Shown here: positions 1-6,122 of the stretch, piece by piece
How positions within the stretch are numbered: position 1 is the first letter of the stretch
Layout of the letters: each line of letters opens with the position of its first letter
Assembly: GCA_934408705.1 (NCBI GenBank)
Contig: CAKRVL010000075.1
Coordinates: forward strand, 1 to 12,452
Source of the DNA: an uncultured Blautia sp.
GTDB lineage: Bacteria; Bacillota; Clostridia; Lachnospirales; Lachnospiraceae
Length of the DNA: 12,452 bases
Reading direction: 5' to 3'
The notes under the pieces: model-generated
The model's database searches: none
What the model was told of the DNA's origin: nothing
Seen by the model: the letters and a program-made list of their open reading frames with translations, nothing else
Made by a program: the position numbers and the translations under genes

Positions 1-215
1 AGCTTATACACAGTATCACTCATGTCTTCACTGCTTGGGTTACTGTCTTTTGCCTGATATGTAATGCTGACACCACCTGCCAGATCAAGTCCGGTCTTAA
101 TATTCTTCATGGCACCGGTTCCTGTAGGGCCGATACCTACAGCAGCCGTATAGCAGAAGAACACGGTAACGATGGCAGTCAGGATCAGGACTAAGATACC
201 TCTTGATTTTTTCAT
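1..215 (-). CDS. secD: Protein translocase subunit SecD, N-terminal fragment
   Basis: Only the first 71 codons are present; the gene continues past the left edge. The product is the N-terminus of SecD, which with SecF uses the proton motive force to help SecYEG complete protein export. Visible features are a Lys-rich start (MKKSRG), one hydrophobic helix at about residues 6-27, and the SecD hallmark LDLAGGVSITYQA at about residues 43-55, where the periplasmic or extracellular domain begins. The ATG at 215 is preceded by a GAAGGGA ribosome binding site. It lies 72 bases downstream of scfB on the same strand, so the two are probably co-transcribed. In some Clostridia secD and secF are fused; that cannot be judged here. 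The identification rests on the N-terminal motif and on known scf-sec synteny. Confidence 0.85.
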   Translation of the reverse strand, partial: MKKSRGILVLILTAIVTVFFCYTAAVGIGPTGTGAMKNIKTGLDLAGGVSITYQAKDSNPSSEDMSDTVYK

Positions 216-287
216 TGTTCTGTCCCTTCTTTTTTGTTTTTCGCAAAAGCAGGGCTGACAGAAATCTTCGCAGCTGGCGAAGAGCTA

Positions 288-1655
288 TCAGTCTTCTGCC
301 AGTGCGGCTTTTATCATGATGGCGCACTCCACACGCTTCCTCTGGAGCTCGCATCCGATTTCATAATTGCTTCTGATGTCCTTATGAGCATGATATCCGT
401 TTGCCGCACATCCACCACTGCAGTAGAATCTTGCAAAGCACTCCTTACAAGCCGGCTTGGTGTAAACATTGCAGCACCCAAATTCATTCTGGATATCAGG
501 TCTTGTAATTCCTTCATCCACATTTCCCATCAGATATTCTTCTTCACCAACAAACTGGTGACATGGGTAGAAATCTCCCCATGGAGTTACGGCAAGATAT
601 TCCGTACCGCTTCCACATCCGGAAAGTCTCTTGTATACACAGGGACCGCCTGTAAGGTCAATCATAAAGTGGAAGAAGTTAAAACCTTTGCCTTCTTTCT
701 CACGCTTTATCATTTCTTTCGCAAGAAGGTCATATTCTTCCATGATCTTCGGCAGGTCTTCTTCGCGAAGCGCATACTCCTCAGCCGGATCTGCCACTAC
801 AGGTTCTACGGAAATCTGCTTGAATCCAAGATCCGCAAGGTGAAGTACATCCTGTGAGAAATCGAGATTATGATGAGTAAAGGTTCCTCTTACATAATAC
901 TTGTCCTGATTACGGGATTCTGCAAACTTCTGGAACTTAGGCATGATCAGATCATAGCTGCCTGCCCCTTTACGGAACGGACGCATGAAATCATGAACTT
1001 CCTTACGGCCATCAATACTAAGGACCACATTTCCCATTTCTTTGTTACAGAACTCCATTACCTCATCATTCAAAAGAACGCCATTGGTAGTAAGGGTAAA
1101 ACGGAATTTCTTATTATGGATTTTCTCCTGCTCACGTCCATATGCTACCAGGTCCTTTACCACCTGCCAGTTCATAAGCGGCTCGCCGCCGAAGAAATCC
1201 ACCTCCAGATTATGTCTGGAGCCTGAATTGGCAATCAAAAAATCCAGTGCCTTCTTACCTACCTCAAAAGACATGAGAGCTCGTCTTCCATGATATTCTC
1301 CTTCTTCTGCAAAGCAGTAACGACAGGCGAGATTACAATCATGGGCAATATGCAGACAGAGCGCCTTTACCACTGTCTGACGATTCTTTGTAAATGTATC
1401 AATAGCATTCTCGTATACATCTTTAGTGAAAAGCATGCCGTCAGCTTTCAGCTTCTCACACTCTGCTACTGATGTCTTAATATCTTCTTCTGAAAACTGA
1501 TCTCCCAGTTTTCCTACAATGGCTGCTGCGTCCAGACCTTCTTCCATGTAAGGGAGAACTTCATAGGTCACTTTGTCCACAACATGAATGCATCCGCTGT
1601 TGATATCCAGCACGATGTTATAGCCATTGCTCTGATAACGGTGAATCAGACTCAT
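288..1655 (-). CDS. scfB: SCIFF maturase, radical SAM/SPASM thioether-forming enzyme
   Basis: This enzyme matures the SCIFF peptide ScfA by making Cys thioether cross-links with radical chemistry from S-adenosylmethionine and several 4Fe-4S clusters. It acts in the cytoplasm. Residues 1 to about 85 resemble the PqqD-like peptide recognition domain of this family. The SAM-cluster motif is CNLACRYC (cysteines at about 107, 111 and 114). A GGEPLMNW segment follows, and the C-terminal SPASM region carries SGCGSGTEYLAVTPWGD, YPCHQF and a dense run of cysteines ending in ECFARFYCSGGCAANGYH. The length of 455 aa is normal. An in-frame ATG exists at 1673, but I prefer 1655: it has AAAGGA nine bases upstream and gives the usual family start (MSLIHRYQSNGYNIVLD). 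It is preceded by scfA and followed by secD. The related enzyme CteB of Clostridium thermocellum is the biochemical reference. Confidence 0.93.
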   Translation of the reverse strand: MSLIHRYQSNGYNIVLDINSGCIHVVDKVTYEVLPYMEEGLDAAAIVGKLGDQFSEEDIKTSVAECEKLKADGMLFTKDVYENAIDTFTKNRQTVVKALCLHIAHDCNLACRYCFAEEGEYHGRRALMSFEVGKKALDFLIANSGSRHNLEVDFFGGEPLMNWQVVKDLVAYGREQEKIHNKKFRFTLTTNGVLLNDEVMEFCNKEMGNVVLSIDGRKEVHDFMRPFRKGAGSYDLIMPKFQKFAESRNQDKYYVRGTFTHHNLDFSQDVLHLADLGFKQISVEPVVADPAEEYALREEDLPKIMEEYDLLAKEMIKREKEGKGFNFFHFMIDLTGGPCVYKRLSGCGSGTEYLAVTPWGDFYPCHQFVGEEEYLMGNVDEGITRPDIQNEFGCCNVYTKPACKECFARFYCSGGCAANGYHAHKDIRSNYEIGCELQRKRVECAIMIKAALAED

Positions 1656-1688
1656 GTTAATATATCCTTTCATTATTCCTATTGCATG

Positions 1689-1720
1689 AATAAGCAGCGG
1701 CTTTTACACCGCTGCTTATT
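1689..1720 (-). promoter_or_regulatory. Perfect 12-bp hairpin between scfA and scfB
   Basis: AATAAGCAGCGG and CCGCTGCTTATT are exact inverted repeats around an 8-base loop, starting 18 bases past the scfA stop codon and ending 33 bases before the preferred scfB start. In the minus-strand transcript no U-tract follows, so it is not a canonical intrinsic terminator. A partial terminator or a 3'-end stabiliser that keeps the short scfA message more abundant than scfB would fit the need for excess precursor over enzyme. That role is inferred; the repeat itself is directly seen. Confidence 0.75.
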
Positions 1721-1737
1721 GTTCCCAGTTGCTTCGC

Positions 1738-1878
1738 TTATTTATTCTCGCAGCTCTGGTTTCCTACTGTACAGGATGTCTTGCATGCGGACTGACATGA
1801 TGTCTGGCACTCGCCACATCCGCCTTTCTTTACAGTGTTCTGCAGATTCTTTGTATTTAATGTTTTGATATGCTGCAT
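1738..1878 (-). CDS. scfA: SCIFF precursor peptide (six cysteines, ranthipeptide type)
   Basis: This is a 46-residue ribosomally made peptide, the substrate of ScfB. The leader (about residues 1-20) begins MQHIKTLNTKNLQNTVKKGG, the conserved SCIFF leader. The core holds six cysteines at 21, 24, 28, 32, 36 and 43 (CGECQTSCQSACKTSCT, then QSC). The published C. thermocellum homologue CteA is linked between Cys32 and Thr37, as I recall; here residue 32 is Cys and residue 37 is Thr, so the same bridge is possible. The ATG at 1878 follows an excellent AAGGAGG site with 8-base spacing, and a promoter lies just upstream. The gene is easily missed by gene callers. The role of the mature peptide is not settled; quorum-type signalling has been proposed for related clostridial peptides. 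Confidence 0.95.
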   Translation of the reverse strand: MQHIKTLNTKNLQNTVKKGGCGECQTSCQSACKTSCTVGNQSCENK

Positions 1879-1912
1879 AGTATTAGCCTCCTTATGTATA
1901 TAATCTTTGCCT

Positions 1913-1941
1913 AGTATATCACATTTTTTTTTATTTTTAAA
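1913..1941 (-). promoter_or_regulatory. Probable sigma-A promoter of scfA
   Basis: On the minus strand a TATACT -10 box (1918-1913) lies 17 bases from a weak TTTAAA -35 (1941-1936), with an A-rich spacer. Transcription would start near 1906, giving a leader of about 28 bases before the scfA ATG. This would allow scfA-scfB to be expressed independently of the upstream TIGR04086 gene. The -10 is good and the -35 poor, so confidence is moderate. Confidence 0.5.
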
Positions 1942-1971
1942 GCATTTTTTACTGATATGATATATTTTTCC

Positions 1972-2322
1972 TCAGGACAGCATACCGCCCAGAGCCCCAC
2001 CTCCCAGACACAAAAGAAAGGTTGTCAATGCATGTTTAAGGCTCATATCCCATGAACCCTTCACCATAAATGATACGCTTAGTAACAGCAGATAATAAAA
2101 AAGTCCCACAAGGATTCCCCATAAATATTTGTCTTTTCGCAGAAGCTTTCCAGCCATGAATCCACCTGGAAGACATGACAAAATGTATACTGCTACAATC
2201 CCGGCGGACACAGGTTTTTCTCCCAGATCAAACTGAAACAGCAAAAATGCAAGAATTAAAAGTAACAGTCCGGTCAATGAGTAAGAAAAAAGTAAAGACT
2301 TCAAAATAGCTTTCACTTTCAT
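1972..2322 (-). CDS. TIGR04086 family four-helix membrane protein
   Basis: A 116-residue, very hydrophobic protein with four predicted membrane segments at about residues 8-29, 39-57, 67-88 and 97-115, and short charged loops (KLLRKDKY, VKGSWDM). Length, the helix-pair layout and the C-terminal GGGALGGMLS fit TIGR04086, a Firmicutes family of unknown function that, from memory, is usually found beside yajC and the SCIFF genes. Here it directly precedes scfA. A role in SCIFF peptide export or membrane handling is an attractive guess from context only. The ATG at 2322 has a strong GGGAGGG site eight bases upstream, but that site lies inside a stable hairpin (see separate entry). It probably relies on read-through from the upstream surface-protein gene, as I see no clear promoter in the 58-base gap. 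Confidence 0.8.
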   Translation of the reverse strand: MKVKAILKSLLFSYSLTGLLLLILAFLLFQFDLGEKPVSAGIVAVYILSCLPGGFMAGKLLRKDKYLWGILVGLFYYLLLLSVSFMVKGSWDMSLKHALTTFLLCLGGGALGGMLS

Positions 2323-2329
2323 AAGAACA

Positions 2330-2365
2330 GCCCTCCCATATGCAATATATGGAAGGGCCGGCCCT
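2330..2365 (-). promoter_or_regulatory. Hairpin masking the TIGR04086 gene ribosome binding site, with adjoining GC palindrome
   Basis: In the minus-strand RNA, GCCCUUCCAUAU (from 2358-2347) can pair with AUAUGGGAGGGC (2341-2330) over 12 bp, with one U-G wobble and a 5-base loop. The right arm contains the GGGAGGG ribosome binding site of the gene starting at 2322. The left arm overlaps a perfect 12-base palindrome, AGGGCCGGCCCT (2354-2365), which offers an alternative fold. No U-tract follows, so it is not a terminator. The pairing is seen directly; translational control is inferred. Confidence 0.6.
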
Positions 2366-2380
2366 GTTATTCACATTAAT

Positions 2381-4387
2381 TTATTTATCTTTTTTATTGC
2401 GGACAATTATCACAATGATAATCACAGCAGCTGCTGCCAGTACGAGAATCACAAATGGAAGAATCACTGTGTTATCACCGGTCTTTACTGCATTTGAAGT
2501 CTGGCTCTGGCTGTTATTTGGCACCTGGCTCTGTCCCGCATTCTGATTGGAAGGTGTACCTGTAATGGCAGCACTGGTTCCACTCACACCAGATGTTGTA
2601 CCTGTTGTTCCAGTCGTTCCTGTTGTTCCAGCTGTTCCACCGGTTCCTTCTTCTGAAGCTGCGCCTGCAGCATTTCCGGTTCCATTCTCAGTAGAATTGG
2701 TTGTTCCGGCTGTGCCTGCTCCGGGAGTAACAGAAGCTGCACCACCGGTTGACGAATTTGTGGTACTGCTGCCCATACCTTCGTTTCCACCGGTTGTTTC
2801 ATTATTGGAAGGACTTCCGTTTGTAACTGTTCCTGTCACAGACGGAGAGGGTGAGGGAGTTCCGCTAATAATGCCTGTAGGTGTAGGTGTAGGTGTTAGT
2901 GTATTTTTGTCATCATATGCTCCATTTGCAATATCCTCTCCCACCAACGGGCGGAAACCTGCAATTCCAAATGGGCTGAAGGAATGCGTACTGAATACCA
3001 TAGTATTTCCATTAACACTTGGAATAATAGTCTCTGTAGCACCATTATCAAGAAGGTGCTCAATAGAATACTCATACCCTTCTTTTACAGGAATTGTTAC
3101 GCTTACATACTGTCCATCCGGAATCTCATACTCTGTATTATTTCTCAGATCCCACAGTTTAAATTCATAGGACTGGAAAATAGTCGCTTTGTTTTCATTT
3201 TTAAACTCATAGTTTTCTCCACTGGTCACCTGAAATTGTACATACCAAGGAAGATCAATGCCTGAAACTGAGATACCCTCACAGGTGTGATTCTCTGCTG
3301 CTCTTGCAGCCTGCTCTTCTTCTGTCAGATTTTCTTCTGCTTCTGAAGGTCTGGTATCTGCCACTGTAAAATCTAACGGATTGTCAAAAATATTTTTCTG
3401 TTCCTCATCTGTGGCATCTTTCACCTGAGCAGAATCTTTCTTCTCTTCCGTGGATTCTTTGTTTGTATTTTCTGTAGACTCTTTATCCGTAGAATCCTCT
3501 GAACCATCAAGAACAGTAGCCCCTGGCATTGCCACACCCAAAGATTCATTCACTTTTCCAAAGCTTTCTACAACATCTGCAGGCACATCTGCTTCATTAT
3601 TGCCAGTCACACTCACCTGCTGATCTGCCGCTGCATTATCACCTTCGATAACCGATACAGCAGAGTCTGTTTTCTCCTGCTCATCCGCCTCTCCAGTAGT
3701 AGTTTCCTCAGAAGAATTATTTTCACCATTTAAAGAGGTGTTTTCATTTGCCGGTGCAGGTTCAAAAGTATCATTTTCTCCTGCTGTATTATCCTGGGAT
3801 TCACTATTGTTCTCTGCGTCTTCTTCGTTCTTTATATCTTCTTCAGCCTTTATATCTTCTTCGTTATTTATGTTTTCTTCACATTTTGCATTCTCTTCAG
3901 AAGGAGATGGTGTTGTAGTGTTCTCTGGAACTGCTACGGAATTATCACTTTCAGAGGTATCCTTATTCTCTGTGCCAGATTCCGTTTCCTCCTTACTGTC
4001 CTCTTCCAGGCTGCTGACAACTACTGTTATCTTACCTTTTACAACCTTTTTCTCAGCATCCCAGCCTGAAAGATAGGAAATATCCACATCTGCGGCCGGC
4101 TTAAATATCACCTTACAGGATTGTATCCGTTTATCCGGAACATAGGAATCATCCACCCAGGAAAGAGTACCATAATCGCTCTTTGGCAGTGCCACCTCAG
4201 AAAGAGCCACCGGCTCATCAATTGTAATATTCTCCGGTATCAAGCTGGATTCTTCCAATCTTGTTTCTGTATTCTGTCCCCACACTGCAGCCGGATAAAT
4301 CTGTCCAGTCATAAGAACTGCCGTCATTGCAGCTGCTGCAAGTAATGAAACACTTCTTCTGTACACTTCGTTCTTTTTCTTCTTCAT
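2381..4387 (-). CDS. Large repetitive cell-surface protein with C-terminal membrane anchor
   Basis: A 668-residue predicted exported protein that I cannot assign to a named family. Residues 1-38 form a signal peptide (MKKKKNEVYRRS, then a hydrophobic run ending PAAVWGQ). About residues 60-122 resemble one copy of the small beta-rich repeat of clostridial surface proteins (GTLSWVDDSYVPD ... FKPAADVDISY). About 123-360 is an acidic Glu/Asn/Ser/Thr-rich stalk with short tandem repeats. About 366-476 is a globular domain ending STHSFSPFGIAG, an ending common in Lachnospiraceae surface proteins. Then comes a Thr/Pro/Ser/Gly-rich stalk (PTPTPTG, TGTTGTTGTTGTT), and finally KTGDNTVILPF, a membrane helix and a basic tail (RNKKDK). 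There is no canonical LPXTG. The ATG at 4387 follows GAGGTG. It is first in line ahead of the TIGR04086 and scf genes. Adhesion or a wall-stalk role is possible but not shown. Confidence 0.85.
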   Translation of the reverse strand: MKKKKNEVYRRSVSLLAAAAMTAVLMTGQIYPAAVWGQNTETRLEESSLIPENITIDEPVALSEVALPKSDYGTLSWVDDSYVPDKRIQSCKVIFKPAADVDISYLSGWDAEKKVVKGKITVVVSSLEEDSKEETESGTENKDTSESDNSVAVPENTTTPSPSEENAKCEENINNEEDIKAEEDIKNEEDAENNSESQDNTAGENDTFEPAPANENTSLNGENNSSEETTTGEADEQEKTDSAVSVIEGDNAAADQQVSVTGNNEADVPADVVESFGKVNESLGVAMPGATVLDGSEDSTDKESTENTNKESTEEKKDSAQVKDATDEEQKNIFDNPLDFTVADTRPSEAEENLTEEEQAARAAENHTCEGISVSGIDLPWYVQFQVTSGENYEFKNENKATIFQSYEFKLWDLRNNTEYEIPDGQYVSVTIPVKEGYEYSIEHLLDNGATETIIPSVNGNTMVFSTHSFSPFGIAGFRPLVGEDIANGAYDDKNTLTPTPTPTGIISGTPSPSPSVTGTVTNGSPSNNETTGGNEGMGSSTTNSSTGGAASVTPGAGTAGTTNSTENGTGNAAGAASEEGTGGTAGTTGTTGTTGTTSGVSGTSAAITGTPSNQNAGQSQVPNNSQSQTSNAVKTGDNTVILPFVILVLAAAAVIIIVIIVRNKKDK
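2595..2648 (-). repeat. Nine-base tandem repeats coding Gly-Thr-Thr
   Basis: About six imperfect 9-base units (for example gttgttcca and gtcgttcct on the plus strand) encode the TGTTGTTGTT stretch of the surface protein, at about residues 580-598. The unit length preserves frame, so copy-number change would alter stalk length without breaking the gene. Confidence 0.75.
2877..2897 (-). repeat. Short hexamer repeats coding Thr-Pro
   Basis: Units of gtaggt/gtaggtgt repeat in tandem here and encode the TPTPTPTG linker of the surface protein, just after the FSPFGIAG domain. This is a low-complexity linker. Confidence 0.6.
3819..3872 (-). repeat. Three 18-base tandem repeats in the acidic stalk
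   Basis: Units at 3819-3836, 3837-3854 and 3855-3872 share tcttcttc followed by a related ten bases. They encode the six-residue units NEEDIK, AEEDIK and NEEDAE of the surface protein. Divergence between units is low, suggesting recent slippage or duplication that stays in frame. Confidence 0.8.
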
Positions 4388-4514
4388 TCTGGCACCTCTG
4401 TTGTAATATGTATATTAAATGTTACTGCCCACTACTCTGCAAGACTGATAAAAACAGTCTGTTAATGGCCACAGCAAAACAAATTAAAGTCAATTTTTCG
4501 TATCTTCAACGTAC

Positions 4515-4543
4515 ACTATATCAAATCTTTATTCTTTTGTAAA
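4515..4543 (-). promoter_or_regulatory. Probable sigma-A promoter of the surface-protein gene
   Basis: On the minus strand TTTACA (4543-4538) and TATAGT (4520-4515) are separated by 17 bases. Transcription would begin near 4508, giving a leader of about 120 bases. Both boxes match the consensus at five of six bases. Confidence 0.5.
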
Positions 4544-4581
4544 TATTTTGTAATAATTTATTTTATTTTTTACCAAACCGA

Positions 4582-4610
4582 ATTATAGCACAGTTCTACT
4601 TATTTCGACA
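4582..4610 (-). promoter_or_regulatory. Extended -10 promoter with a Spo0A-like box at the -35 position
   Basis: On the minus strand a consensus TATAAT (4587-4582) is preceded by TGC, an extended -10. The usual -35 position is taken not by TTGACA but by TGTCGAA (4610-4604), which matches the 0A box consensus TGNCGAA. A box covering the -35 is how Spo0A activates some sigma-A promoters in Bacillus. A single 7-mer can arise by chance, so this is tentative. It would be an alternative upstream promoter for the surface-protein gene with a leader of about 190 bases. Confidence 0.35.
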
Positions 4611-4712
4611 CCCCCCAATTCCATTTTTTTCTCCGTTTCTCTGTTCCTGTAAACAAAAGCATTTTCAAATCCACAGCTGTTACCAATTCAGTAAACGGGC
4701 ATATGCTTTTTC

Positions 4713-4741
4713 TTGCTTTTTTTATTCAAATCATGTATATT
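4713..4741 (+). promoter_or_regulatory. Probable sigma-A promoter of the CNNM/CorC gene
   Basis: TTGCTT (4713-4718), a 17-base spacer and TATATT (4736-4741) sit just upstream of the AGGAG site at 4761. Transcription would start near 4748, leaving a short leader of about 28 bases. Confidence 0.5.
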
Positions 4742-4775
4742 CTTCTTAAAACATAAAAAAAGGAGTGAATAAAAT

Positions 4776-6062
4776 TTGGATTCAAGTGTCCCTATACAGG
4801 CGGTCACCATACTGTTACTGGTGCTGTTGTCCGCCTTTTTTTCCTCTGCGGAAACGTCCATGACGGCTGCTAACCGCATTCGGATCCATTCCCTGGCCGA
4901 ACAGGGAGATAAGCGAGCTATTACTTTGGAGAAAGTAATTTCCAATTCTGGAAAAATGCTCAGCACCATCTTAATCGGAAACAACATTGTAAACATTGCT
5001 GCTTCTTCCCTTGCTACAACCTTTACTATGAAGGTATTCGGAAACATGTACATAGGTGTAGCTACCGGTGTTATGACTTTGCTGGTTCTTCTTTTTGGAG
5101 AGATCACCCCGAAGACCATTGCTACACTTAAGGCTGATGACCTGGCGCTTTCTTATGCCAGACCAATTTATGCCCTTATGACAGTACTGACTCCAATTAT
5201 TTATATTATAGATAAACTGGCAGGTGGTATTCTTTTTATTCTTCGCGTTGACCCAAATGCAAAGACAAACATCATTACAGAGCACGAGCTTCGTTCTATG
5301 GTAAATGCAGGACAGGAAAACGGTGTCATTGAACGTGAAGAAAAGCAGATGATCTACAATGTATTTGATTTTGGTGATTCCGCTGCCAAAGATGTAATGA
5401 TACCTCGAATTGATATGACCTTTATTGATGTTAATTCCACATACCAGGAGCTTATGGATATATTTAAAGAAGATATGCATACCCGTTTCCCTGTTTATGA
5501 GGACAACACAGATAATGTAATTGGGATCATTAACATTAAGGATCTTCTGCTCTATCCGGATAAGGAGCAGTTCTCTATCCGCCAAATTCTTCGTGAGCCT
5601 TATTTCACTTATGAATACAAACGCACTACAGATCTTATGATGGAAATGCGTAAAGCATCTGTAAATCTTGCTATTGTACTGGATGAATATGGCTCTACAG
5701 CCGGTCTTGTTACTTTGGAAGATCTTTTGGAGGAAATCGTTGGCGAAATCCGTGATGAATACGATGAGGATGAAGAAGAGCCAATTCGCGAAATCCAGCC
5801 TGGCAGGGAATATATAGTGCTTGGTTCATCCAAACTTGATGATATTAATGAAGCTCTGGGAACCCATCTTGAATCTGATGATTATGATTCTGTAGGTGGT
5901 TATATCATCGAACAGTTAGACTGTCTTCCAAGGGAAGGCGAGTCAGTTACTCTGGAAGATGGTATGCATCTTGTTGTAGATGAGCTTGATAAAAACCGCA
6001 TTGAGCTGGTTCATATCTGGCTTCCGGAACACCAGGAAACTGCCGAAGACACTGAAGCTTAA
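4776..6062 (+). CDS. CNNM/CorC-type membrane protein (DUF21, CBS pair, CorC_HlyC domain)
   Basis: A 428-residue integral membrane protein of the family often labelled hemolysin or CorC, related to CNNM magnesium/sodium transporters and bacterial Mg2+ or Co2+ efflux proteins (for example MpfA/YhdP types). The DUF21 membrane domain spans about residues 5-150, with family motifs LLSAFFSSAETS (17-28), IGNN (67-70) and FGEITPKT (107-114). A linker follows (ITEHELRSMVNAGQENGVIE). Two CBS domains, which bind adenine nucleotides, lie at about 207-325 (start DVMIPRIDM), and the CorC_HlyC domain at about 338-420. The start is a TTG at 4776, ten bases after AGGAG; no ATG fits without losing the first helix. 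It has its own promoter, is monocistronic, and ends in a strong terminator. The ion substrate cannot be read from sequence; hemolysis is not implied. Confidence 0.9.
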   Translation: MDSSVPIQAVTILLLVLLSAFFSSAETSMTAANRIRIHSLAEQGDKRAITLEKVISNSGKMLSTILIGNNIVNIAASSLATTFTMKVFGNMYIGVATGVMTLLVLLFGEITPKTIATLKADDLALSYARPIYALMTVLTPIIYIIDKLAGGILFILRVDPNAKTNIITEHELRSMVNAGQENGVIEREEKQMIYNVFDFGDSAAKDVMIPRIDMTFIDVNSTYQELMDIFKEDMHTRFPVYEDNTDNVIGIINIKDLLLYPDKEQFSIRQILREPYFTYEYKRTTDLMMEMRKASVNLAIVLDEYGSTAGLVTLEDLLEEIVGEIRDEYDEDEEEPIREIQPGREYIVLGSSKLDDINEALGTHLESDDYDSVGGYIIEQLDCLPREGESVTLEDGMHLVVDELDKNRIELVHIWLPEHQETAEDTEA

Positions 6063-6075
6063 AAATATATTGTAT

Positions 6076-6122
6076 AAAAATCCGAATGTCTCTTAGTTTT
6101 TTATAAAAGCATTCGGATTTTT
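6076..6122. terminator. Bidirectional intrinsic terminator between convergent genes
   Basis: AAAAATCCGAATG (6076-6088) and CATTCGGATTTTT (6110-6122) are perfect 13-base inverted repeats around a 21-base loop. There are A-runs on the left and T-runs on the right, so it can end transcripts in both directions. The right arm and most of the loop are the last coding bases of the minus-strand YdcF-like gene (stop at 6093-6095), so this terminator overlaps coding sequence. Confidence 0.85.

Larger units (their letters stand above)
4388..4775. other. 388-base divergent intergenic region
   Basis: An AT-rich region between the start of the surface-protein gene (minus) and the CNNM gene (plus). It holds candidate promoters for both directions (separate entries), one TTCGACA box at 4604-4610, and a short inverted repeat AGACTG/CAGTCT near 4442-4460. 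I see no ORF with a ribosome binding site and no recognisable riboswitch or T-box. Confidence 0.6.

Noticed and set aside
265..283. TCTTCGC/GCGAAGA inverted repeat just after the scfB stop, as a terminator
   Set aside because: The stem is only 7 bp and no U-tract follows on the minus strand. secD has no clear promoter of its own, so read-through is more likely.
234..857. Plus-strand open frame of 207 codons across scfB
   Set aside because: It lies antisense to the clear radical SAM gene, has no ribosome binding site and no recognisable family features.
2547..3170. Plus-strand 207-codon frame rich in Val/Pro (repeats of VPVVP)
   Set aside because: It is the antisense reading of the Gly/Thr-rich stalk of the surface protein. 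Its composition is explained by the repeats and it lacks a ribosome binding site.
4442..4460. AGACTG/CAGTCT repeat in the surface-protein leader as a riboswitch or attenuator
   Set aside because: It has a six-base stem with a seven-base AT loop, no U-tract and no conserved riboswitch core that I recognise.
4971..5585. Minus-strand 204-codon frame opposite the CNNM gene
   Set aside because: It is a shadow frame inside a gene with full domain support, with no plausible start site or family.
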